From Bacillus massiliigorillae (lineage in GTDB: Bacteria; Bacillota; Bacilli; Bacillales; DSM-1321): a stretch of DNA of 64,000 bases. Below are positions 42,362 to 51,321 of this stretch, one piece after another. Each line of letters starts with the position of its first letter. Position 1 is the first letter of the stretch. Under the pieces are notes generated by a model. That model saw only the letters and a list, made by a program, of their open reading frames with translations. It did no database searches and was not told the DNA's origin. Where the stretch lies: contig NZ_HG428741.1 of assembly GCF_000380245.2 (NCBI RefSeq), positions 1 through 64,000 of the forward strand, written 5' to 3'. Both the position numbers and the translations under genes were made by a program.

Positions 42362-43165
42362 ATGTATAAATGGGAAGCCGATGGGGATGCAAAGGCTGTT
42401 ATTGTTATAGTGCATGGAGCCATGGAACATCAAGGCCGCTATAAATGGTTAGTGGAAATGTGGCGCTCTGCCGGCTACCATGTCATAATGGGGGATTTAC
42501 CGGGACAAGGATTAACCACTCGTTCGAAGAGAGGTCATATTAATTCTTTTGAAGAATATATAATAGAGGTTAAAGATTGGATTCAGGAAGCATATGAGTA
42601 TCATTTGCCTATCTTTTTACTAGGACATAGTATGGGAGGGCTAATAGCTATACGTTTACTACAGGAAATGGAAGTAAATGTTGCGGGGCTTATATTATCC
42701 TCTCCATGTCTAGGGCTTGTAAGTTATCCATCTAAGGCTATTCATGCTGCATCAGCTGTATTGAATCTTGCTTATCCAAGCTTTAAAGCAACTACTGGTA
42801 TAACAATTGACATGGTAACGAGAGATCCGGAAGTGCGTGAATCAAGCGCGAATGATTCGTTGTACATAACGAAAGTATCTGTTCGTTGGTATCATGAATT
42901 GCTAACAAATGTGAAGGAAGCTTTTGAAAATATTCCTGATTTATCAGATGTTCCACTTCTGCTAATGCAAGCTGGAGATGATAAAATTGTGGATAGACAT
43001 TCGGTTAAAGAATGGTTTAATTATACGCAATGTAGCGAAAAAGCATATAAAGAATGGCATGGACTATACCATGAATTATTTAGTGAGCCGGAAAAGGAAG
43101 ATGTATTTTATTATGCAAAGGGTTTTGTTGAAAACGCACTTCGTAATTTAGGGTACGTTGTGTAA
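42362..43165 (+). CDS. ytpA: Alpha/beta hydrolase, lysophospholipase/monoacylglycerol-lipase type (YtpA)
   Basis: 267 residues with the serine-hydrolase motif GHSMGG (about residue 90), acid region LLLMQAGDDKIVD and catalytic His in GLYHELF. B. subtilis YtpA is a phospholipase linked to bacilysocin production. Strong AAGGAGG site. Followed after 18 nt by ytpB on the same strand, the conserved order. Confidence 0.9.
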   Translation: MYKWEADGDAKAVIVIVHGAMEHQGRYKWLVEMWRSAGYHVIMGDLPGQGLTTRSKRGHINSFEEYIIEVKDWIQEAYEYHLPIFLLGHSMGGLIAIRLLQEMEVNVAGLILSSPCLGLVSYPSKAIHAASAVLNLAYPSFKATTGITIDMVTRDPEVRESSANDSLYITKVSVRWYHELLTNVKEAFENIPDLSDVPLLLMQAGDDKIVDRHSVKEWFNYTQCSEKAYKEWHGLYHELFSEPEKEDVFYYAKGFVENALRNLGYVV

Positions 43166-43183
43166 TTAAGGAGGAAAAGTAAT

Positions 43184-44278
43184 TTGAGTATTCCTACGAC
43201 ACCTTTAATGTTAATGAATAAAGTATATAAAGGGATTTTTCCAAAGGTGCAGAAGGAACTGCATTATTGGAAAGAGGAAGCACGGAAGATTCCCAATCCA
43301 GAATTAAGACAGCAAGCAATAGATAGTATAGAGAATAAAGATTTTCATTGTGAAGGAGGAGCGATTTTTGCTCTTCTTGCTGAAAATCGTAAGTCAGAAG
43401 CTATTTCATTCATTATTGCATATCAAACGATTAGCGATTATTTAGATAATTTATGTGATCGTAGTACATCTTTGGATGATCAAGACTTCACTGTACTTCA
43501 CGAATCAATGTTCCATTCGCTGCAAACAAATTCCCCCGAGGTCAATTATTATCGTTTTCGTGAAGATCAAGATGATGGAGGTTATTTAAAAAAATTAGTC
43601 TCAACATGTCAATCATTTTTACGTAAACTAGAGAATTTTGAACATATAGAGGGATATTTGCAAGAGTTGTGTTCGTACTATTCTGATTTACAGGTCCATA
43701 AACACGTGCATGTGAATGAACGTGAATTAAGGTTGAAAAATTGGTTTTCTTTACATAAAAGTAATCTTCCTAAAATGTCTTGGTACGAATTTTCAGCTTG
43801 TTCAGGTTCAACCTTAGGGATTTTTTGCTTGATTTCATATGCTCTACGAGATGATTTTAAACATGATCATGCAGAGCAAATACGTAATGGATATTTTCCT
43901 TATATTCAAGGATTGCATATAATGCTCGATTATTTTATCGATCAACAAGAAGATTTAGATGGTGGAGATTTGAATTTTTGTTTCTATTATGAAAACAATC
44001 AGGAACTATTTGCCCGTATGTCTCATTTTGTTCAAAAGGCAGATCAATATTTAGATCTTCTTCCGCATAAGGGATTTCATAAACTGATTCACCGTGGATT
44101 ATTAGGTCTATATTTATCTGATGAAAAAGTGGACGAGAAAAAAGAAACAAAAGTATTAGCGAAGAAAATGGTTAAGCTTGGTGGGATGCAGTCGCAGTTT
44201 TTTTATATTAATGCTAAGTTTTATCGTACCGTTAAAAAGATGTTACCGAGTAAGTTTGTAGTAGCTACGTTGAAATAA
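43184..44278 (+). CDS. ytpB: Tetraprenyl-beta-curcumene synthase (YtpB)
   Basis: Large terpene cyclase of the DUF2600 family, cyclising C35 heptaprenyl diphosphate to tetraprenyl-beta-curcumene, a precursor of sesquarterpenoids in Bacillus. 364 residues. Asp-rich metal-binding region YQTISDYLDNLCDR (about residues 84-97) and a second acidic region MLDYFIDQQEDLDGGDLN (about 246-263). TTG start with AGGAGG 9 nt upstream. Co-transcribed with ytpA. Confidence 0.93.
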   Translation: MSIPTTPLMLMNKVYKGIFPKVQKELHYWKEEARKIPNPELRQQAIDSIENKDFHCEGGAIFALLAENRKSEAISFIIAYQTISDYLDNLCDRSTSLDDQDFTVLHESMFHSLQTNSPEVNYYRFREDQDDGGYLKKLVSTCQSFLRKLENFEHIEGYLQELCSYYSDLQVHKHVHVNERELRLKNWFSLHKSNLPKMSWYEFSACSGSTLGIFCLISYALRDDFKHDHAEQIRNGYFPYIQGLHIMLDYFIDQQEDLDGGDLNFCFYYENNQELFARMSHFVQKADQYLDLLPHKGFHKLIHRGLLGLYLSDEKVDEKKETKVLAKKMVKLGGMQSQFFYINAKFYRTVKKMLPSKFVVATLK

Positions 44279-44293
44279 GAAATTAATAATGAG

Positions 44294-44320
44294 CGCCCAC
44301 ATGATGTTATGTGGGCGTTG
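44294..44320 (+). terminator. Weak terminator-like hairpin after ytpB
   Basis: CGCCCACAT / ATGTGGGCG stem with a 6-nt loop, but the T tract is poor (TTGTAGTTTT). Repeat R4 follows 11 nt later and may add a second stop. Confidence 0.55.
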
Positions 44321-44330
44321 TAGTTTTATA

Positions 44331-44516
44331 AAGATAAATAGTTTTGTGTGGTGTCTAACCTTACACCTTATACCTGCCCAGCTCCTAGTGGACTTCACCA
44401 ACCTCCCTACGATAAGTCCACATCGAATTGACTATCGTCTCCTCGTGTTTCCTTTATCTCAGTAGGTGGGCGGAAGAAGATACGGAGCTAAACAGGCGCT
44501 TCCGCTTTTCTTATTA
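44331..44516 (+). repeat. Structured intergenic repeat (R4)
   Basis: Starts AAGATAAATAGTTTTGTG and GTGTCTAACC, ends CAGGCGCTTCCGCTTTTCTTATTA. The core at 44403-44463 is about 90% the same as that of R3, but the flanking stems differ: AGCTCC (44380-44385) pairs with GGAGCT (44484-44489) and CCTG with CAGG. As in R3, the last TTA is the reverse complement of the stop codon of the converging gene (here the symporter gene). Confidence 0.8.
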
Positions 44517-46079
44517 ACTTGCTTCTGTTTCTTGGGAGTGTACTTTCTTCATGAATTCATTAACGTCTGCAGGAACTTTACGGTCAATCATAGATACAAT
44601 CCATACAGATAAGAAGCCTACCGGAACTGTTATTAGACCAGGGATTTTGAATTGTAAGAATGTTGGTAATGTGTTTGGTAAGAAAATCATCCACATTGAA
44701 ACAAGTAATCCGATTACAAGACCTGCAATAGCACCTTTTTCAGTCATTCCTCGCCACCAAATACCAAGGATGAAAATAGGTGTAAAGGTACTTGCTGCAA
44801 CGGTAAAGGCAAGGGCAACTAGATGTCCGATAGAAGCATCTTTAACTAATAAACCTAAAGCACCGTATAAGAAACCTAAGATTACGATTGCTACTTTACC
44901 AGCGATTACACGTTCTTTTTCACTGATATTTTTACGGAAGAATGTTGCATATAAGTCATGAGCGAGTGCTCCTGAACTTGTGATGAATAGACCTGAAAGG
45001 TTCGAGAAAATCGCAGCAAATGCACCTGCAATAACTAATCCAAGTAGCCATTCTCCACCTAAACCTTGTGCAGTTGAAGGAATAACCATGTTATTACCAC
45101 CTTGTACAAGGTCTTTTATTACTTCTGTACTAGCATCACCAGAAAGGAAAATAGAACGACCTACAACTCCTAAATAAACTGCGAGTAAGAAGAAAACGCT
45201 TGCAATTCCGATAGCCATAAGAGCTGATTTACGAGCTGCTTTTGCACTTGGATTTGTATAGAAACGTAATAGAATATGAGGTAATCCAATTGTTCCTAAT
45301 GCAAGACCGATTGTCATACTAATTGTTTGCCAAAATGTTGGGAAATAGAATCCTGTTCCTGACCATGCTTGTCCATCAAAAACTTGGTCTTTACCATCCA
45401 ATGCGTAAGGTGATGTACCTTCGATTGGACCGCTGAAAGAGTTAATTGCATGAAGGATCTTATCATAATGAAGTCCGCCGTACAATGCAACGATTAACAT
45501 GATTACGAATGCACCAAGACGAATCCATAATTCAAGTGCTTGGTTGATAGTTGTACCTTTCATACCACCTACACCAACATAGAAAATCATAACTACACAT
45601 GTAAATATAATTCCGAATTCATAACTTGTACCAAAGAACATACTTAAGATTTGGGCAGCACCTAAAAGCTGTGGAGCTGCATAGAAACCAGAAATAGAAA
45701 GAACTACTGCTACAGCCGCAATTCGTGCACGCTTACTATGGAAACGGTAAGCTAGGAAATCGGCAACTGTATAGGCACCGAACTTTCTTAAAGGTCCTGC
45801 TACGAAGATGGCTAATAGTGTTAAGCCGATAGAGAAACAGAAAGCGTAGTATGCGCCATCGTAACCTAATTGGAACGTTAAACCTGCGATTCCTAAGAAT
45901 GTTGCAGCACTTAAGTAGTCTCCACCGATTGCTGATCCATTTGTAAACCAACCAAAGCTTCTACCACCAACGAAATAGTCAGAAGCAGTTGCGCTTTTCT
46001 TAGTCAAGTAAGTGATATAAACAATTGTTCCCATTAGGAGAATTGTCAGTATCATTTTGGGTTCTAATAACATGCTCAT
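44514..46079 (-). CDS. Cation/acetate-type sodium:solute symporter
   Basis: 521 residues with about 13 hydrophobic helices. SSS features: GGRSFGWFTNGSAIGGDYLSAATFLG near the N-terminus and GGMKGTTINQALELWIR in the middle, as in ActP/YwcA/MctC monocarboxylate symporters. Coupled to the upstream DUF485 gene by a 4-nt overlap, the usual pairing for acetate/pyruvate transporters. Cargo probably acetate or another short monocarboxylate, inferred from family. Confidence 0.92.
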   Translation of the reverse strand: MSMLLEPKMILTILLMGTIVYITYLTKKSATASDYFVGGRSFGWFTNGSAIGGDYLSAATFLGIAGLTFQLGYDGAYYAFCFSIGLTLLAIFVAGPLRKFGAYTVADFLAYRFHSKRARIAAVAVVLSISGFYAAPQLLGAAQILSMFFGTSYEFGIIFTCVVMIFYVGVGGMKGTTINQALELWIRLGAFVIMLIVALYGGLHYDKILHAINSFSGPIEGTSPYALDGKDQVFDGQAWSGTGFYFPTFWQTISMTIGLALGTIGLPHILLRFYTNPSAKAARKSALMAIGIASVFFLLAVYLGVVGRSIFLSGDASTEVIKDLVQGGNNMVIPSTAQGLGGEWLLGLVIAGAFAAIFSNLSGLFITSSGALAHDLYATFFRKNISEKERVIAGKVAIVILGFLYGALGLLVKDASIGHLVALAFTVAASTFTPIFILGIWWRGMTEKGAIAGLVIGLLVSMWMIFLPNTLPTFLQFKIPGLITVPVGFLSVWIVSMIDRKVPADVNEFMKKVHSQETEAS

Positions 46080-46426
46080 CCAAGTTTTCTCCCTTCTTGA
46101 CTAGTGAGTGCATATTTTTTTAAACGCTTTTCATATAATGTAGTGTGAACATAGGCAATAATGAATGCCATTGCCATTGCGACAACACTAGTAATAAACC
46201 AGGATACACTCATACCACCCCAAAGTTTCGACCATGCGAAATCTGGAAAATGCCAGTTCATTACTGGAATGGAAAAGATGAAAATAAAGTAAAATATTGT
46301 TAATGAAAAACCTGTCTTAAACTCAGCTTTCATAATTCTGTTTGTCTCAGCATCTAGCGGTGGTAGTTTACTATACTCAATCGTTCCTGCTTCGACATAG
46401 TCGTACTCTGAAAATTCACTTGCCAT
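46076..46426 (-). CDS. DUF485 small membrane protein (YwcB type)
   Basis: 116 residues, two hydrophobic helices (about 38-57 and 76-96), preceded by a charged N-terminus containing ETNRIMKAEFKTGFSLTIFY, the DUF485 signature. Accessory of ActP-type symporters. GGGGAG site before the ATG. First gene of the symporter operon, divergent from the AraC-type regulator. Confidence 0.9.
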   Translation of the reverse strand: MASEFSEYDYVEAGTIEYSKLPPLDAETNRIMKAEFKTGFSLTIFYFIFIFSIPVMNWHFPDFAWSKLWGGMSVSWFITSVVAMAMAFIIAYVHTTLYEKRLKKYALTSQEGRKLG

Positions 46427-46632
46427 AACTTAATCTCCCCTTTTGCCCATTTTTACCCGCAGAATTTGTCCCCCCTTTTGTTGTGCGGAACTACTACTGT
46501 ACTATAATTGTATTGTAAAAAAAGGGCTGTTACCTTACAGTCTGTTGCTCGAAATATACAAAAATTTGCTAATTTTCGCAATTTTAGTGTAAAATAGTGT
46601 AATTAAAGGGCTTTTTTATGAGGTGATAATTG

Positions 46633-47859
46633 TTGTTGCGAATCCAATTATTAATGGCAGATGATAATGAACGTAAGAAGATAATAAATTGGTTACACGA
46701 TAGTTTACCTAGTCGTTTTCATATTAGTGAAACATTAGATCATCAACAAGCTGATATTTATTTTGTAGAAGTAGTCAAGATTTTTGATTGGGTGAAGATT
46801 CGGCGATTACAAAAGAAATGTTCAACTAGTATGATCTGTCCAATTCTATGTCCAAAATTGTCGCATACATCAGCTCTAGCCATCGATTTGAAATTACAAT
46901 CCATATTAGTAAAGCCTTTGCAAAAAAGCATTTTTTTAAGAACTGCTAAGAAGATGAGAACAAGATTTATTCAGAAGCAAAATATTGCGTTTACATATAC
47001 CGATTTATACGCACAAATATCAGATAGTGATAATGCTCCCTTTCAGGAAGCCTTTCTAAGAAGGCTATTAAGAGGAGAGATAGCATCAGAGACTGAAGTG
47101 ATAGAAGCAAGGACGTTTTTGCCTTCAAAAGCAATACCAAACGTCGTATTATTGCTCCAAAGTTTTTCATTAAAGGAATTACCAGATGGAAAAAAAGGAG
47201 CGAGCTCGCTCATTAAAGAAGTTATTAGAGAGCATTTTATAACTTTAGTCCCTCATGTATCATTTCTACCCTATCAAAAGCATTTGCTTATATTAATGCG
47301 AATACCAGAAGAATATTCCTCCTTTAAACAATGGTTACAAGGTGAAGACTTAATGTTCCATATCATTTATTTATTAAAAGAAAAGTATGGAATTTATGTT
47401 TACGTAGGCATTGGAGAGACATATCAAGAGCCATTATTATTACATCATTCGTATGGACAAGCTAGGAAAGCGCGAAGGATGCCGGCTCCTAATCATGTTC
47501 AATTGCGATATTTCGATGGAATTACGAAAAATCCAGAGTTATTAAAAACAATCAGCTTTATAGAACAAAATTGTACTAATAATATAACAATTAGTGATGC
47601 TGCGTCTTTTATGAATTTTAGTGTCACGCATTTTAGCCGAATGTTTAAAAAGGAAACAGGTAAGAGCTATGTAGATTATGTGGCATTTATAAAGATTTAT
47701 AAATCATTAACCTTTTTAAGAACAACCAATCATACAATAGAACAAATTTCTGCAGAAACAGGTTTTAATACGCCGAATTACTATAGTAGTACATTCAAAA
47801 AACTAGTTGGGCTTTCCCCTAGTGAATATCGCGCAACGTATGAAACAATCTTTAAATAA
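46633..47859 (+). CDS. AraC-family regulator with degenerate receiver-like N-terminus
   Basis: About 408 residues. The C-terminal 100 residues are a double helix-turn-helix of the AraC/YesN type (NITISDAASFMNFSVTHFSR and TIEQISAETGFNTPNYYSST, ending FKKLVGLSPSEYR). The N-terminal 110 residues resemble a receiver domain in layout (QLLMADDNE at strand 1, VKPL near the expected conserved Lys-Pro) but there is no phospho-acceptor Asp in the expected position. Several TTG codons can start it; the second (46633) is best spaced from AGGTG. Divergent from the DUF485-symporter operon, which it probably controls. Confidence 0.8.
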   Translation: MLRIQLLMADDNERKKIINWLHDSLPSRFHISETLDHQQADIYFVEVVKIFDWVKIRRLQKKCSTSMICPILCPKLSHTSALAIDLKLQSILVKPLQKSIFLRTAKKMRTRFIQKQNIAFTYTDLYAQISDSDNAPFQEAFLRRLLRGEIASETEVIEARTFLPSKAIPNVVLLLQSFSLKELPDGKKGASSLIKEVIREHFITLVPHVSFLPYQKHLLILMRIPEEYSSFKQWLQGEDLMFHIIYLLKEKYGIYVYVGIGETYQEPLLLHHSYGQARKARRMPAPNHVQLRYFDGITKNPELLKTISFIEQNCTNNITISDAASFMNFSVTHFSRMFKKETGKSYVDYVAFIKIYKSLTFLRTTNHTIEQISAETGFNTPNYYSSTFKKLVGLSPSEYRATYETIFK

Positions 47860-47861
47860 AG

Positions 47862-47911
47862 AAGCAGATTTCAAAAATCGTTATGAAACGATATTGAGAT
47901 CTGCTTTTTAT
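47862..47911 (+). terminator. Terminator of the AraC-type regulator gene
   Basis: AAGCAGAT...TCA / TGAGATCTGCTT with inner ATCGTT / AACGAT pairing, then TTTTTA. Confidence 0.8.
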
Positions 47912-47920
47912 AATTATTTA

Positions 47921-47949
47921 TTGTCAGATTTTTCTGTTTGGCATATAAT
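47921..47949 (+). promoter_or_regulatory. Sigma-A promoter of the NAD salvage cluster
   Basis: TTGTCA (47921-47926), exact 17-bp spacer, TATAAT (47944-47949). Confidence 0.85.
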
Positions 47950-47950
47950 A

Positions 47951-47971
47951 CAATTATCATAATGATAATTG
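47951..47971. promoter_or_regulatory. Perfect 21-bp palindrome over the transcription start (putative NrtR operator)
   Basis: CAATTATCAT-A-ATGATAATTG, 10-bp perfect arms, starting 1 bp after the -10. Placement is that of a repressor operator. The adjacent gene encodes an NrtR-type regulator, the most likely ligand. Confidence 0.7.
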
Positions 47972-48017
47972 ATAATAGTTTTATCATCATGTTTTATTAA
48001 GGAGATGTATAATTTTT

Positions 48018-48815
48018 ATGAGCAACAAAGATGTAGAAACGGTTTCTGCACAAGATGCGCTAAAAGAATATGATGTGAAAAAGTATGAAACACCTGCTGG
48101 ATATACAAGTGATATAGCTGTTTTTACAATTGTTCCTAAAAATGCTCATTCACAGGAGCAAGTACTGAAATTAATGTTAATTAAGCGAGCGCTGGTGAAT
48201 GGGGAAGGAAAGCCGAATATTGAAGGAGGGAAATGGGCTTTACCAGGTGGCTTTATACAACCAGATGAATCGGCATATGAAGGAGCGGTTCGAGAGTTGT
48301 TGGAGGAAACAACTATAAGTGGTGTTCATGTAAAACATTTTGGAGTCTATGATGCTCCAGGTAGAGATCCAAGAGGATGGATTATATCAAATGCCCATTA
48401 TGCGTTAGTTCCTATGAATTATATAGAATTACGAAAAGCTGCTGATGATGCTATGGAAGTAGAAGTTTTCGATATGGAGGAAATCTTTCAATTACCATTG
48501 GCATTTGATCATGAAGTTATTATTCGTGATGCATTGCGACAGGTGCAAGAAGATATGATGCAAACAACTTTGGCTAAAGAGTTCTTACCGAAGGAATTTA
48601 CTCTTTCTGAACTTTGGCATTTGGTCGTAAGTGTTGCAGGAGAAAAAGCAATTGAATCATATCCTAACTTTCATCGGAAGGCGAAAAGCTTATCATTTAT
48701 TGAAGAAGTAAAAGATGTATATGGCGAAGTGAAAAGACAGAAGCGATTCGCTAAACAGCCTACTAAGTTATACAGATTTACGAATGATTATGTGAAGAAG
48801 AGTATTTATAAATAA
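48018..48815 (+). CDS. NrtR-type Nudix/winged-helix regulator of NAD metabolism
   Basis: 265 residues. The N-terminal Nudix domain (about 28-165) has Nudix box GGFIQPDESAYEGAVREL followed by LEETT (77-99), in which the terminal Gly is Thr; RELLEE is intact so hydrolysis cannot be excluded. The C-terminal part (about 185-265, FTLSELWHLVVSVAG ... SFIEEV ... PTKLYRF) matches the winged helix of NrtR, an ADP-ribose-sensing repressor of NAD genes. It heads a cluster with pncB and an adenylyltransferase, supporting the call. A plain Nudix hydrolase such as an ADP-ribose pyrophosphatase is the alternative. Confidence 0.82.
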   Translation: MSNKDVETVSAQDALKEYDVKKYETPAGYTSDIAVFTIVPKNAHSQEQVLKLMLIKRALVNGEGKPNIEGGKWALPGGFIQPDESAYEGAVRELLEETTISGVHVKHFGVYDAPGRDPRGWIISNAHYALVPMNYIELRKAADDAMEVEVFDMEEIFQLPLAFDHEVIIRDALRQVQEDMMQTTLAKEFLPKEFTLSELWHLVVSVAGEKAIESYPNFHRKAKSLSFIEEVKDVYGEVKRQKRFAKQPTKLYRFTNDYVKKSIYK

Positions 48816-49022
48816 GGAAAATAGCAACGCTGTCTATTAGAAATGAGTTATAACTTATTTATATAACTAAAGTAATAGCTTTAACTTATTAAACTTCAGG
48901 GCAATATATGGAGAAAGAATGTATGTCGTTTAATTTGTACTAAATTATCTTATTTAGGGTATAGAAATGAAAGATATTTTGATAAATATACACGGATTGT
49001 CGTTTATACGAGGAGGCACATA

Positions 49023-50510
49023 ATGAATAGAAAATATAGTGATGATAGTTTAGCTTTACACACAGATGCATATCAGTTAAATATGGTAGAAACATACTGG
49101 CACGATAATGTTCATAATCGGAAAGCGGTATTTGAATTATATTGCAGGAAGCTTCCATTTAATAATGGCTACGGTATTTTTGCAGGGTTAGAAAGAATTA
49201 TTGAATATTTGCGTGATTATAGATTTAGTGACAGTGATATTGAGTATCTACGTGAAGAAGTCGGCTATGAAGAGGATTATCTAGAGTATTTGAAAGGTAT
49301 TCGTTTCACAGGTACGATTCGATCAATGGTGGAGGGTGAACTAGCTTTTGCGAATGAACCACTTCTACAAGTTGAATCAACCTTAGCTGAAGCACAACTG
49401 ATTGAAACAGCGCTTTTAAACATTGTTAATTATCAAATGTTAATTGCCACAAAAGCATCAAGAATTAAACAAGTTATAGGAAAACAAACAGCAATGGAGT
49501 TTGGATCTCGTCGCGCTCATGAAATGGATGCTGCTATTTGGGGTACGAGAGCAGCTTTCATTGGAGGCTTTGATGCTACGAGTAATTATAGAGCGGGAAA
49601 ATTATTCGGTATCCCCGTATCGGGGACACATGCTCACTCAATGATTCAAACATATCGAGATGATTATGTTGCCATGAAGAAATATGCTGAAAGTTGTTTA
49701 AGAAGAGAAAATAAAGATTTCATCCCACTTGTTGATACGTATGATACGCTGCGCTCAGGGGTACCTGCGGCTATTCGTGTAGCGAATGAATTTAAAGATC
49801 AAATTGAATTTAAAGGTATTCGTTTAGACAGTGGTGACATGGCATATTTGTCAATTGAAGCAAGAAAATTATTAGATGAGGCAGGCTATCCAAATACAAA
49901 GATTGTGGCATCGAATGATTTAGATGAGTACACCATTCTGAACTTGAAAGCTCAAGGTGCAAAAATTGATATTTGGGGAGTCGGCACAAAATTGATTACA
50001 GCTTTTGATCAAGCTGCTTTAGGAGCGGTCTATAAAATTGTAGCTATTGAAGATGAGCATGGAAATATGTTAGATACAATTAAGATTAGCGCTAACCCAG
50101 AAAAGGTAAGTACACCAGGACTAAAGAAACTTTATCGTATTATTAATTTGAATAATCATCATTCTGAAGGGGATTATATTACGATGAAGGATGAATTTCC
50201 TGAACAGGAAAAACTTATTAACATGTTTCATCCAACGCATACGTATATTAGTAAGTATGTAATGAATTTTGAAGCGAAAAACTTGCTTAAGGATATTATA
50301 GTTGATGGGAAATTAGTATATGACCTTCCGAATATATACGAAATTCAGGCTTATGCCATGAGCAACATGGAATTATTATGGGAAGAATATAAACGTTCGA
50401 TGAATCCAGCAGAGTATCCTGTCGATTTAAGTCAAAAATGTTGGGATAATAAAATGGATAATATTAGAAGAGTGAAAAAGCAAGTTGCTAAGATTGTTGA
50501 AGAAAAATAA
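49023..50510 (+). CDS. pncB: Nicotinate phosphoribosyltransferase (PncB)
   Basis: Salvages nicotinate to nicotinate mononucleotide using PRPP. 495 residues, normal for the long bacterial type. Motifs: LHTDAYQLNMVETYW near the start, EFGSRRAHEMDAAIW, SGTHAHSMIQ and KGIRLDSGDMAYLS. GAGGAGG lies upstream of the ATG. 207 nt after the NrtR-type gene; that gap is AT-rich with no terminator seen, so co-transcription is likely. Confidence 0.95.
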   Translation: MNRKYSDDSLALHTDAYQLNMVETYWHDNVHNRKAVFELYCRKLPFNNGYGIFAGLERIIEYLRDYRFSDSDIEYLREEVGYEEDYLEYLKGIRFTGTIRSMVEGELAFANEPLLQVESTLAEAQLIETALLNIVNYQMLIATKASRIKQVIGKQTAMEFGSRRAHEMDAAIWGTRAAFIGGFDATSNYRAGKLFGIPVSGTHAHSMIQTYRDDYVAMKKYAESCLRRENKDFIPLVDTYDTLRSGVPAAIRVANEFKDQIEFKGIRLDSGDMAYLSIEARKLLDEAGYPNTKIVASNDLDEYTILNLKAQGAKIDIWGVGTKLITAFDQAALGAVYKIVAIEDEHGNMLDTIKISANPEKVSTPGLKKLYRIINLNNHHSEGDYITMKDEFPEQEKLINMFHPTHTYISKYVMNFEAKNLLKDIIVDGKLVYDLPNIYEIQAYAMSNMELLWEEYKRSMNPAEYPVDLSQKCWDNKMDNIRRVKKQVAKIVEEK

Positions 50511-50547
50511 AGAATATTGCTTGATCGGAATAGACGGAGGTTAAGTG

Positions 50548-51270
50548 ATGGGAAAAACGGTTGAACAATACGTTCATTATTTTAATGAGTTAAATCCAAA
50601 CCACCCTATAGGTAATAAGGGAGGTTTGGATGGTTTATTCAAACAAGGAATACGTATAGGGATATATGGTTCTTCTTTTGATCCAATTACAAATGTTCAT
50701 TTATGGACAGCTTCTACAGTCGCACATCGAAAGAAATTAGATTATATTATATTTCTGCCTTCTAATGGAAATCGGATTGATAAAACGTTACAAACAAATG
50801 ATGAACATCGTCAAAAGATGGTAGAAATGGCGATTGCTGATAATCCGAAATTTATTTTAGATACTTATGAATTTTATGTACCTCCTGGAAAGCAATATAC
50901 ATATTACACGATGCAGCATTTTAAGGAAGTGTTTCCGAATGCTGAGTTGTTTTTTGTAATTGGTGCTGACCTTTTAGTTGATATTGCAGAGGGTAAATGG
51001 AGGATGGCTGAAGAATTAGTTGAAAGTACGCAATTTATTGTTATGGCTCGAAATGAAATTGATATGCTGCAAACGATAAGTAAGTCACCTTTATTAAGAA
51101 ATCATGATGATGGACGCTTTCAATTATTAGATAAAGGGTTATCAATGGAGATTTCCTCTACCTATATTAGAGAAGAACTTGCTAAAGGTGGAGAGCCTAG
51201 ATATTTAGTTCCAGACGATTGTTATAATTATATGAAAATGCATAACTTATATAATAAGGTCATTAGGTGA
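50548..51270 (+). CDS. Nicotinate-mononucleotide adenylyltransferase-like protein (NadD type)
   Basis: About 240 residues. The nucleotidyltransferase signature is GSSFDPITNVHL (41-52): the usual first His of HxGH is Thr48, a substitution tolerated in this superfamily, and His51 is kept. C-terminal ISSTYIREELAKG fits the ISSTxIR motif. Unlike standard NadD it has a 30-residue N-terminal extension. Lies 37 nt after pncB, so it likely adenylates the pncB product. The ATG at 50548 is 7 nt from GGAGG. Confidence 0.85.
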   Translation: MGKTVEQYVHYFNELNPNHPIGNKGGLDGLFKQGIRIGIYGSSFDPITNVHLWTASTVAHRKKLDYIIFLPSNGNRIDKTLQTNDEHRQKMVEMAIADNPKFILDTYEFYVPPGKQYTYYTMQHFKEVFPNAELFFVIGADLLVDIAEGKWRMAEELVESTQFIVMARNEIDMLQTISKSPLLRNHDDGRFQLLDKGLSMEISSTYIREELAKGGEPRYLVPDDCYNYMKMHNLYNKVIR

Positions 51271-51321
51271 AAAAAGATAAGGAGCATACACCTCGAAGGT
51301 GCATACTCCTTATCTTTTTTC
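51271..51321 (+). terminator. Terminator between NadD-like gene and ytqB (bidirectional)
   Basis: AAAAAGATAAGGAGCATAC... / ...GTGCATACTCCTTATCTTTTT, over 20 bp of pairing around CGA. The ytqB stop codon is inside it. Confidence 0.93.

Noticed and set aside
47951..47971. Fur box identity for the palindrome
   Set aside because: Half-sites resemble Fur heptamers but are in the outward order with a 3-nt centre, and the downstream genes are for NAD salvage; NrtR is the simpler explanation.
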